Positions 1 to 5,415 of a stretch of 5,455 bases of DNA are shown here, piece after piece. The position numbers were made by a program, and so were the translations under genes. The DNA comes from an uncultured Pseudomonadota bacterium. Its GTDB lineage: Bacteria; Desulfobacterota_B; Binatia; UBA9968. The notes under the pieces were generated by a model. The model did not search any database. It was not told where the DNA came from and was given only the letters and a program-made list of their open reading frames with translations. Numbering within the stretch: position 1 is the first letter of the stretch; each line of letters opens with the position of its first letter. Location of the stretch: the NCBI GenBank assembly GCA_946478635.1, contig CAMLCX010000358.1, positions 1 through 5,455 of the forward strand. Reading direction: 5' to 3'.

Positions 1-1219
1 ATGCCCACGGTCCGGAGAACGCTTCGCCGAGATACGCATTGTCGTCGTCCAATGCGTCGGGCCACTCGCTCAACTTATGCGGCTTCCGTAGGTCATGGGG
101 TCTTGATTTGCCCTCCCAGCCGATCTGCTCCATGGCGTAGTAAAGCTGAATGGTGTGGCCGTCGGGATCGCGCACCGTGGCGGCGTATTCGATGCCCGGA
201 TGCAATTCATGGGGCAGGGATTCGGTCACTTCAACGCCGTTGTCGCGGAAAAACTTCACCGCGTTCTTGAGCTGCCGATAGTTGGCGAGCTGCAGTCCGA
301 AAGCGGCGCACTTTGAATGCGGGCTCAGGCCAAGCGCCTCGCGCAATTTCAGCGGAAACAGCGCCACGGAATGATGTTCGGTATTGGCGCGCAAGAATAA
401 ACAGCGCTCGCGGCGGTAAATAATCTCTTCGGTCAAGGTAAAGCCCAGTGTGTCGCGGTAGAACTCCGCCGCTTTGTCGAGATTTTCGCTGAACAGATAT
501 ACCGGGCCGAGGCGAACGATCTTGAAGGGGCGCGCCAGCAGCACGCCGTCGACGTCGTAGGTCGCCGGCAGCTTGTCGATGTGGCGATATCCGGAGAAAA
601 TATCGACGCCGCTTGCGCGCGCTTGCTCGACTTCATCGAACTCCGCCACCTGCGGCAGCTCCGGCGGTTTGTCGAAGCCGCGATCGTACATCGCGCGCGG
701 CTTGCTGTGGCCGTTCCAGCCGATTTGCTCGATGCCGTAGTAAAGCTCGTTGCTCTGGCCGTCGGGATCGTACAGATAGGTGTGCCAGTTCGATCCCGGC
801 ATGTCGCGCCCGGAGCGCTGCTGCCTGATGCCGCGCTCGTTGAACCATTTGATCGCGTTGCCGACTTCGGCGAGACTGCCGACCTGCCAGGTGATCTGGT
901 TGACCGTTATGCCCGGCTGCTCGTGGCGCCCCAATGCATCGCGCACGCGTTTGGGGAACAGCACCATGGCATGATGGTCGGTGCCGTAGCGCGTGAAATA
1001 TCCGTTGGGGTCGCCGAGCCCGGCGACCTGCGCCGGATCCTTGGCGCGCCGCGAGTAATCCATCGTATCCGAAATGCGAAAACCGAGCAGATCCACATAA
1101 AAATGCACTCCGGCTTCCATGTCGCTCAGATTGAAACCAAAGTGGCCGAGCCGTCGAATCTTAAAGGGTTGGTTTAAAAGCACACCGCCAACATCGAATT
1201 TGTTTTGGCCTCCGGACAT
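1..1219 (-). CDS. Two-domain VOC (glyoxalase / extradiol dioxygenase-like) protein, 3' end cut by window edge
   Basis: 406 codons are open from ATG 1219-1217 to the left edge with no stop, so the C-terminus is missing, probably by only a few residues. The start follows GGAGG (1226-1230) by 6 bases. The protein is an internal duplication: copy 1 at about residues 11-172 and copy 2 at about 224-371. Both carry GVLLxxPFKIxRLG, a FYxDxLGF segment, HHxxxLFPxxxRxALG, and DPDG followed by LYYxxEQIGW. Aligned to the catalytic domain of BphC-type extradiol dioxygenases (family knowledge), copy 1 has H26, Q108 (usually His) and E158 at the metal-ligand positions, plus H82-H83 near the catalytic His. 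Copy 2 has P239, F307 and Q358 there, so it probably binds no metal. Likely a cytoplasmic metal-dependent ring-cleaving dioxygenase or related VOC enzyme, substrate unknown. Family assignment is firm; the reaction is inference. Confidence 0.88.
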   Translation of the reverse strand, partial: MSGGQNKFDVGGVLLNQPFKIRRLGHFGFNLSDMEAGVHFYVDLLGFRISDTMDYSRRAKDPAQVAGLGDPNGYFTRYGTDHHAMVLFPKRVRDALGRHEQPGITVNQITWQVGSLAEVGNAIKWFNERGIRQQRSGRDMPGSNWHTYLYDPDGQSNELYYGIEQIGWNGHSKPRAMYDRGFDKPPELPQVAEFDEVEQARASGVDIFSGYRHIDKLPATYDVDGVLLARPFKIVRLGPVYLFSENLDKAAEFYRDTLGFTLTEEIIYRRERCLFLRANTEHHSVALFPLKLREALGLSPHSKCAAFGLQLANYRQLKNAVKFFRDNGVEVTESLPHELHPGIEYAATVRDPDGHTIQLYYAMEQIGWEGKSRPHDLRKPHKLSEWPDALDDDNAYLGEAFSGPWA

Positions 1220-1245
1220 CGACCACCTCCAGGATATTCGGCCTC

Positions 1246-1274
1246 TCTATACAATCTTTTGCCAAGGCTCACAA
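1246..1274 (-). promoter_or_regulatory. Candidate sigma70-type promoter for the VOC gene
   Basis: On the minus strand a TTGTGA -35 box (1274-1269, 4/6 consensus) is followed by a 17-base spacer and a TATAGA -10 box (1251-1246, 4/6). Transcription would start near 1239, about 20 bases before the ATG and just ahead of the GGAGG ribosome site. The rest of the divergent region 1220-1392 shows no convincing plus-strand promoter; a TTGCAT at 1293-1298 has only a poor -10 at the right distance. Confidence 0.35.
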
Positions 1275-1392
1275 CGCGAAACGACATTTAACTTGCATGT
1301 GAAAGATCGCTGGTTTAACAATAAGCCAGCGAGATAGGAGAGAGCGAGAGCGTTCTCAATTGACTACCTGACGACAACCCAAGGAGGCGCCG

Positions 1393-2253
1393 ATGGCGTT
1401 ACAAGAATTTCACGCTAAGGAGAAAATTTTTTGGCCGGGCGATGCCCGCATCGCCGTGTTCCTGAGCTTCGACTTTCAGGGCGGCGAGGATGTCAGGCCG
1501 GATAAGAACGGCAAAATGAATCATGAGGAATATACTCAAGCCGAATACGGGCCCCAGACGGGCATCTACAGGATCTTGCGGCTTCTGGCCACCCAGGAAG
1601 TGAAGGCGACGTTTCTGACCTGCGGCGGGATCGCCGAGCGCTATCCCGAAGCGGTGGCAAGCATAGCGGCTCAGGGTCATGAAATCGCGGGGCATGGCTA
1701 CCACCACGAAGTGGCGCGCGACCTCAGCAAAGATGAGGAACGCGAGGTCATCAAAAAAACCACCGATATGATTTTAAATCGCGCCAAGAAGCGGCCGTTC
1801 GGCTGGCGCTCCTGCACTCAAAGTCCGAATAGTTTGGAGTTGCTTTTGGATCAGGCTTATTTGTGGAACAGCAACTCTTTTTCGCACGATCTGCCGTTCG
1901 TGTGGCAGAACGGCAAGAAAAAGCTCGTTGAGTTGCCGCGCCAACCGTTCGGCGACGGCCGCACTTACGGCCACCGCGATTCGGGAAATCCCAATGACAC
2001 GCTGGTGATCTGGAAGGGCATGTTCGATCAGTTCTACGAAGAGTCGAGCCGGGCGCCGACGTTTTGCCCGTTTCAGTTTCACCCCTATATTTCGAGCCGG
2101 CCTGGCCGGGCGAAAATATTGTCCGAGTTGATCGGCTACATGAAATCGCACAAGGGCGTATGGTTCGCCACCGGCAGCGAGATCGCCCATTGGTGGTTGG
2201 AGAAAGAATTCTCGGTGGAACCGGCGCGCGAGCGCGTGTCGAAAGTAGCGTGA
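1393..2253 (+). CDS. Polysaccharide deacetylase family protein (NodB fold, PuuE/HpPgdA-like)
   Basis: 286 residues starting at ATG 1393, with AGGAGG (1382-1387) 5 bases upstream. This is the PuuE/HpPgdA-like branch of carbohydrate esterase family 4, without a signal peptide, so probably cytoplasmic. Visible family motifs: FWPGDARIAVFLSFDF with candidate metal-binding D27; ATFLTCGGIAERYP; GHEIAGHGYHH with the HxxxH pair H101 and H105; then the C-terminal FHPYISSRPGR (H230) and VWFATGSEIAHWW. The Asp-His-His metal set looks intact, which favours an active hydrolase acting on C-N bonds (N-acetyl, amide or ureide). Two positions deviate from the family as I know it: the usual RxP of motif 3 is R139-S-C, and the usual YDSS is WNSN (N159 for Asp). 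It is divergent from the VOC gene and convergent with the next gene. The substrate cannot be read from the sequence; PuuE relatives include allantoinases and HpPgdA a peptidoglycan deacetylase. Confidence 0.9.
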   Translation: MALQEFHAKEKIFWPGDARIAVFLSFDFQGGEDVRPDKNGKMNHEEYTQAEYGPQTGIYRILRLLATQEVKATFLTCGGIAERYPEAVASIAAQGHEIAGHGYHHEVARDLSKDEEREVIKKTTDMILNRAKKRPFGWRSCTQSPNSLELLLDQAYLWNSNSFSHDLPFVWQNGKKKLVELPRQPFGDGRTYGHRDSGNPNDTLVIWKGMFDQFYEESSRAPTFCPFQFHPYISSRPGRAKILSELIGYMKSHKGVWFATGSEIAHWWLEKEFSVEPARERVSKVA

Positions 2254-2263
2254 GCAGTCAGGC

Positions 2264-2330
2264 TGGAGTATTGGAGTCATGGAGTGTTGGGCCTCCCACC
2301 ACCGCCGTACTCCAATACTCCATCACTCCG
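2264..2330. repeat. Inverted pair of octamer arrays (TGGAGTNN x3 facing x3)
   Basis: The left arm has TGGAGTAT (2264), TGGAGTCA (2272), TGGAGTGT (2280) and a partial TGGG (2288). After a CT-rich loop, the right arm carries three octamers in reverse complement: TGGAGTAC (2307-2314), TGGAGTAT (2315-2322) and CGGAGTGA (2323-2330). The arms can fold into an imperfect hairpin in any of several 8-base registers. The element sits exactly between two converging genes, 10 bases after the deacetylase stop and 1 base before the other gene's stop. It has no T-tract like a classic terminator but could act as a 3'-end structure for both transcripts. It looks like a dispersed intergenic repeat, but other copies cannot be seen here. 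Confidence 0.85.
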
Positions 2331-2331
2331 T

Positions 2332-2889
2332 TCAAGACTTGAACCAGTAGCGAATCCTTTTGCGCATTCCGCGTCCCATCCGCCGCTTCAGTTCAAACCA
2401 AATCCGCAAAAACCAATTGCGCGAAAACCACGCGAACGACGACGAAGTCGTGATCCACTGGTGATTGAATTCGAAATCTGCTTTGAACCTGCGAATTTGC
2501 AAGGTCTTGCCAAACTTTCTCCTGAATATTGCCTTGACGCTGACGGCGTTGCGCGATTCGACGAACACCGTGATGGTTTCCACGGGCACAATGGCGCGCA
2601 CACGCGCGATTTTTTGTGCCAGCCCGACTTCGTTCTTGGCGCTGATCTCAACGATGTTGCTCAAGAGCTCCGGTTCCTGTATCGAGCGCTCGACGATCTC
2701 GCGGCGTAGCTTCATTTCCTGACCGTGATCCTGATCATAGCCGGCCAGCACAAAGTAGGTCTTGTGCTTCGATGTCTGCATCGATTTTTGCCACCAGTCG
2801 AGCGCTTTCTCGACGCTGGTTCGGGATGCCTGGGATAGCCGCTGCTGATCCAGGGCACCGTAGGGCATGGGGACGATGACGATTGAAAT
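2332..2889 (-). CDS. Small protein distantly resembling DUF218/YdcF (tentative), probable ATT start
   Basis: The frame is open from TGA 2332-2334 upstream to a TGA past 2889 and contains no ATG, GTG or TTG above ATG 2868-2866. That ATG has no Shine-Dalgarno, while ATT 2889-2887 lies 6 bases after AGGAGT (2896-2901). Starting at ATT gives 185 residues and restores an N-terminal beta-strand-like segment (SIVIVPMPYGA). Other visible parts: an Arg/Ala-rich helix (QQRLSQASRTSVEKAL), a second strand plus turn (YFVLAGYDQ), KNEVGLAQKI, a third strand (ETITVFVES) followed by a helix, and a very basic aromatic C-terminus (WFELKRRMGRGMRKRIRYWF) that might contact membrane or nucleic acid. The strand/helix order and the Arg, Gly and NxxxxA positions loosely recall the DUF218 (YdcF/SanA/ElyC) fold; this is weak. 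It is last in the operon, 30 bases after the DUF1989 stop. Confidence 0.7.
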   Translation of the reverse strand: MSIVIVPMPYGALDQQRLSQASRTSVEKALDWWQKSMQTSKHKTYFVLAGYDQDHGQEMKLRREIVERSIQEPELLSNIVEISAKNEVGLAQKIARVRAIVPVETITVFVESRNAVSVKAIFRRKFGKTLQIRRFKADFEFNHQWITTSSSFAWFSRNWFLRIWFELKRRMGRGMRKRIRYWFKS

Positions 2890-2895
2890 GGCCGT

Positions 2896-2901
2896 ACTCC
2901 T
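2896..2901 (-). promoter_or_regulatory. Ribosome binding site that selects an ATT start
   Basis: AGGAGT on the minus strand, 6 bases upstream of ATT 2889-2887, is the only good Shine-Dalgarno near this gene's 5' end. The downstream ATG at 2868 is preceded by a C/T-rich coding stretch without any GGAG-like motif, so this site decides the start. Confidence 0.6.
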
Positions 2902-2919
2902 ATGCGTGACGCGAATGAA

Positions 2920-3543
2920 TCAAGGCTGGTAGATCATTACGTCCACCGGTTTGCCGCCGACGGCGAGATCGGGGCACGCGCTCAGGGCCACGAGCAGGTC
3001 CATCGCCGCGCGTATATCCATGTAGTTGCCTGCGGGCGGCCGGACTTGCGTGTGTTCCATTTTTCCGGTCACGCCGTCAATGGTCATGTGCTGGTTGAGA
3101 TTGAACGGGCTCGGGATGTCCTCGGGAATGATGCCGTAGGGCGCCAGCGCCTTGGATAAATTCTCATAGCAGCCGTGATCCGGAATTTCTTTGATGGCGC
3201 GCGGGTAGTATTCGGCGAGCCGGTTCTCCTGTTGCGCCAGGCGAAATCGGTAGCCGCTGCACATGCCTTTTTGCAAATCGTGGGTGCCGGTCTTGTTGCC
3301 GTCGTAGGCGATGGTCATCATGTGCTGGTTGTCCCGTCCCATGAGTTTGTGGCCCGCCGTGACAAAGAGCGTCATATTGTAAACCTTGGTGCGCGCCTGA
3401 TCGAAGCGTTCGCACAGGTTCTGCAATTTGAAGAACACGAAATCCACCGTAGTCGTGGCGGTGATTCGAATGACCTGGTCTTTTCTCATTTCGGCCGACC
3501 AGCCGGTGTTATGCGGCACATGGGACTGGGTGATGATCTTCAT
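2920..3543 (-). CDS. DUF1989 / urea carboxylase-associated family protein
   Basis: 207 residues from ATG 3543-3541, preceded by GGGAG (3559-3555) at an 11-base spacing. A TTG at 3573 would add 10 residues but has no ribosome site. The protein follows the DUF1989 pattern along its length: VDFVFF, ERFDQARTK, LFVTAGHKLMGRDNQHM, YDGNKTGTHDLQKGMCSG, HGCYENLSKAL, GIIPEDIPSPFNLNQHM, PPAGNYMDIRAAMDLL and ALSACPD. H88, D89, C95, H123, C125 and C190 are candidate metal-binding or catalytic residues. In other bacteria paired DUF1989 proteins (CgdA/CgdB) act as carboxyguanidine deiminase beside guanidine/urea carboxylase (established knowledge). Only one copy and no carboxylase are visible here, so the exact reaction is open. 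It lies 33 bases downstream of the solute-binding protein stop and is probably co-transcribed with it. Likely cytoplasmic; no signal peptide. Confidence 0.88.
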   Translation of the reverse strand: MKIITQSHVPHNTGWSAEMRKDQVIRITATTTVDFVFFKLQNLCERFDQARTKVYNMTLFVTAGHKLMGRDNQHMMTIAYDGNKTGTHDLQKGMCSGYRFRLAQQENRLAEYYPRAIKEIPDHGCYENLSKALAPYGIIPEDIPSPFNLNQHMTIDGVTGKMEHTQVRPPAGNYMDIRAAMDLLVALSACPDLAVGGKPVDVMIYQP

Positions 3544-3576
3544 CGCGGCGGTATCTCCCTTCGCCAACGTCAAGGC

Positions 3577-4590
3577 TCAACGATTCTTGTAGAGCGAATC
3601 CACGAAGCCGCTGTTTACGAGCTCGCGAATAAATCGTGATTCGACAAAACGTTGCGGCGCAATGCCCGCGGGCAGCGGACGACTGGCGGAAATCTCTTCA
3701 AGTATGGTTTGGATCGCCGCAGGGGTGGCTTCGGGCGCGCGCTTGAAATATTTCGTCGCGTAGACTTCGTAGATTTTTTCCGTTGCCAGCGTGCTCTTTT
3801 GTTTGGTGTATTTTTCCAGCACCGCGAGGGCTGCGGACTTGTCAGTCTTGAATCGATGAATGCCTTCGACGTAGGCCTTCATGAAGCGACCCACCAAATC
3901 GGGCTGGCTCTTGAGAAACGCCTGGCGCGCCGCGAACGGACCGAAGGGATAGACGAGTCCGGAGCTCGATACTTCGGCGAGCCTCAAGTATCCCGCCGCT
4001 TCCGCGCTGAGAGTTTCCGGTCCGGTGGAGAGCACACCGCTCTGCACCGAACCGCCTTTCAAGGCGGCGAATATTTGCGGGCCGGAGCCGGTTTGGAAAA
4101 TCGCCACATCCTTGTCGGGCTGCAAATTCCATTTTTTGAGCAAATAGCGAGCGACGAAGTCGGTGGTGGCGCCAATGCGGCTCACGCCAAGTTTGGTTCC
4201 TTTCAATTGGCCGGGCTCTTTGATGTTCGGCGCCGACCAGAGCTCGAATGGCAAGGAATCGATGCTCGCGCCGAGCAGAACGGCGTCGGAACCCTGCAAG
4301 TTCGCCGCAACCGTGGCGCCCGCCGCAGTAAAGGAGATGGCCACATCGCCCGCGATCAACGCTTGCAGCGAGGGCGGGCCGCCGGCGATGTAAATGAACT
4401 CGGGTTCGATGTTGTATTTTTTGAATATCCCGGCTTCCTTGGTCAGCCACAAAGGTCCGTAAACGACGGCAATCGAAGTGTAAGCGATGCGCAGCGATTC
4501 AGCGCCGGCAGGCGGCGCGAGCAGAACAAGCGCCGCGGTGAGCAAGAATCGCAGATTGCGGCACCTTAAATAGTTCAAAAATCTCCGCAT
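3577..4590 (-). CDS. NMT1/SsuA/TauA-like ABC transporter solute-binding protein
   Basis: 337 residues from ATG 4590-4588, with GGGGA (4603-4599) 8 bases upstream. A TTG at 4644 keeps the frame but would put the start inside the promoter, so it is rejected. A Sec signal peptide is clear: basic n-region (MRRF, RCRNLR), hydrophobic core FLLTAALVLL, and AGA before the likely cut after A30. The mature part starts SLRIAYTS and shows NMT1-family (PF09084-like) features: GPLWLTKEAGIFKKY, GGPPSLQALIAGDVAISF (residues 70-87), LKGTKLGVSRIGATTDFVARYLL, IFAALKGGSVQSGVLSTGP and a Phe/Arg-rich C-terminal helix bundle. The length is typical. It should bind a small ligand in the periplasm for an ABC importer, but no permease or ATPase gene is in the window, so it is an orphan here. 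First gene of the probable operon with DUF1989. The ligand is unknown; relatives bind taurine, sulfonates, nitrate, pyrimidine precursors or guanidine/urea-type compounds. Confidence 0.92.
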   Translation of the reverse strand: MRRFLNYLRCRNLRFLLTAALVLLAPPAGAESLRIAYTSIAVVYGPLWLTKEAGIFKKYNIEPEFIYIAGGPPSLQALIAGDVAISFTAAGATVAANLQGSDAVLLGASIDSLPFELWSAPNIKEPGQLKGTKLGVSRIGATTDFVARYLLKKWNLQPDKDVAIFQTGSGPQIFAALKGGSVQSGVLSTGPETLSAEAAGYLRLAEVSSSGLVYPFGPFAARQAFLKSQPDLVGRFMKAYVEGIHRFKTDKSAALAVLEKYTKQKSTLATEKIYEVYATKYFKRAPEATPAAIQTILEEISASRPLPAGIAPQRFVESRFIRELVNSGFVDSLYKNR

Positions 4591-4611
4591 CGGTAAAATC
4601 CCCGTGAGCAA

Positions 4612-4640
4612 TCTGTAAGTGAGATTATTTATGCTGTCAA
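4612..4640 (-). promoter_or_regulatory. Candidate sigma70 promoter for the solute-binding protein operon
   Basis: A perfect TTGACA -35 (4640-4635) is followed by a 17-base spacer and TACAGA (4617-4612) as -10, which matches the consensus at only 3 of 6 positions. Transcription would start near 4605, leaving about 15 bases to the ATG at 4590, with GGGGA in between. No guanidine riboswitch pattern was recognised upstream. Confidence 0.5.
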
Positions 4641-4651
4641 GCAAATTGACC
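4635..4651. promoter_or_regulatory. Near-palindrome of two facing -35-like boxes; possible operator
   Basis: TGTCAA, a 5-base spacer GCAAA, then TTGACC; the GTCAA/TTGAC arms are perfect 5-base inverted repeats. The left arm is the minus-strand -35 of the solute-binding protein promoter. The right arm can be a plus-strand -35 with GATTAT (4668-4673, 16-base spacer, 4/6) as -10, which would give the repeat-protein gene a leader of about 150 bases. A dimeric regulator binding here could control both directions; that is inference. Confidence 0.3.
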
Positions 4652-4828
4652 CGAAATCGGAGTCATCGATTATCCGGCCCAAATTCGTCAAGTCCCGGGA
4701 ATCGCGGAGGTTTCCAGAGAGAGCAGGAGGATCGTCACAAAAAGCGGCAGGCCAATGTAAACCATCCGCGGCGAGTCCGCGTCCAATTGCTACAAGGGCT
4801 CAAATCTACAAACAGGAGTGTTGGCACA

Positions 4829-5341
4829 ATGAAAAAAAGCATAATGATCGGGCTCACAGTATTGACGATCGGCAGCGCAGTTCCCGTAATGGCGACGGAT
4901 GGATTTTTCGACCGGCTCGGCGACCGCATCGATCGCACGCTCGATGTCCGAGGCGAAAGGATTCATGAACGTCTTGATGCGCGCGGCGATATCATCAACG
5001 ATCGGCTCGACGCCAGAGGAGATCGAATTGACGAACGGCTTGATGCCAAGGGTGATCGCATCAATGACCGGCTCGACACACTGGCGGACAGGGCGCGCGC
5101 TGAAGGCAAAACCAAGCTTGCGGACCGTCTGGATCGCAGGGGTGATCGCATCGACCAGCGCCTGGATCTGCGCGGCGGCCGAATCAATGCGAGAATGGAC
5201 CGGCGCGGCGATTGGATCGACAGTCATTTAGATCGGTTTGGAACTTATGCCGAACGGCGTTACGATCGAGTCGGCGACCGGATTAACAATCGTCTTGACC
5301 GCCGGGACTGGCGCCGTCATCACTACGGCCCCGGCAGATAA
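4829..5341 (+). CDS. Secreted protein of 11-residue tandem repeats (RLDxRGDRI[DN]x), function unknown
   Basis: 170 residues from ATG 4829, with AGGAGT (4814-4819) 9 bases upstream. The frame is open further upstream, but only this start gives a signal peptide: MKKS, hydrophobic core IMIGLTVLTIGSAVPV, then MA before T23. The mature protein is almost wholly an 11-residue repeat with consensus R-L-D-x-R-G-D-R-I-[DN]-x, about eleven units between residues 26 and 165. One unit at 81-99 is expanded by 8 residues (TLADRARAEGKTKLAD). Leu at position 2 and Ile at position 9 are spaced 7/4, a hendecad pattern that would put both on one helical face with Asp/Arg salt bridges around it, although each unit also has a Gly. 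The C-terminus is basic and aromatic (RRDWRRHHYGPGR). I recall similar uncharacterised Arg/Asp repeat proteins in other proteobacteria but can name no family. Periplasmic or secreted; monocistronic, ending at a strong terminator. Confidence 0.88.
   Translation: MKKSIMIGLTVLTIGSAVPVMATDGFFDRLGDRIDRTLDVRGERIHERLDARGDIINDRLDARGDRIDERLDAKGDRINDRLDTLADRARAEGKTKLADRLDRRGDRIDQRLDLRGGRINARMDRRGDWIDSHLDRFGTYAERRYDRVGDRINNRLDRRDWRRHHYGPGR
4904..5323 (+). repeat. 33-base tandem coding repeats, about 11 degenerate copies with one 24-base insertion
   Basis: The DNA counterpart of residues 26-165 of the repeat protein. Period is 33 bases, with recurring words such as GGTGATCGCATC and CGGCTCGAC. Copies differ mostly at third codon positions: the Arg-Leu-Asp triplet is written CGT CTT GAT, CGG CTC GAC, CGG CTT GAT, CGC CTG GAT and CGT CTG GAT. 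This points to old duplications kept by selection on the protein rather than recent slippage. Confidence 0.85.
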
Positions 5342-5358
5342 CCTGATTCCTGTCAGAG

Positions 5359-5397
5359 AAAAGCCCCGGACCTGGCGCACGAGTTCGGGGCTTTTTT
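5359..5397. terminator. Rho-independent terminator, apparently bidirectional
   Basis: AAAAGCCCCG (5359-5368) pairs with CGGGGCTTTT (5386-5395), a 10-base-pair stem around a 17-base loop, followed by six T's (5392-5397). It lies 18 bases after the repeat-protein stop. Read on the minus strand the same stem is followed by TTTTCTCT, so it could also end the convergent gene that stops at 5416. Confidence 0.92.
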
Positions 5398-5415
5398 GTA
5401 GGCGCGAGCGGGCGG

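Noticed and set aside
581..1177. Long plus-strand open frame opposite the VOC gene
   Set aside because: It is antisense to a continuous VOC reading frame with clear duplicated motifs; its protein has no recognisable features and no ribosome site.
1774..2280. Minus-strand open frame opposite the deacetylase
   Set aside because: Shadow of the CE4 gene; its 5' end lies inside the octamer repeat and it lacks a Shine-Dalgarno.
2284..2709. Plus-strand open frame opposite the DUF218-like gene
   Set aside because: It starts within the inverted repeat with no ribosome site. The minus frame fits the operon order and has secondary-structure-like strand/helix alternation.
3652..4569. 305-codon plus-strand open frame opposite the solute-binding protein
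   Set aside because: It is the antisense shadow of a gene with a signal peptide and NMT1 motifs; its Arg/Gly-rich product matches nothing.
4767..4781. Small hairpin CGCGG-CGAGT-CCGCG
   Set aside because: Only 5 base pairs in GC-rich DNA with no T-tract; expected by chance.
4645..4828. Guanidine-I (ykkC) riboswitch ahead of the solute-binding protein
   Set aside because: The DUF1989 neighbour made this worth checking, but the conserved riboswitch core was not recognisable on the minus strand.
4898..5215. Repeated Arg-Gly-Asp tripeptides as integrin-binding sites
   Set aside because: They arise from the 11-residue repeat unit of a bacterial protein; there is no host-interaction context.
4790..5231. 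Several overlapping open frames on both strands across the 33-base repeats
   Set aside because: Repetition of stop-free units opens all frames at once. Only the 4829 frame has a signal peptide, ribosome site and synonymous variation.
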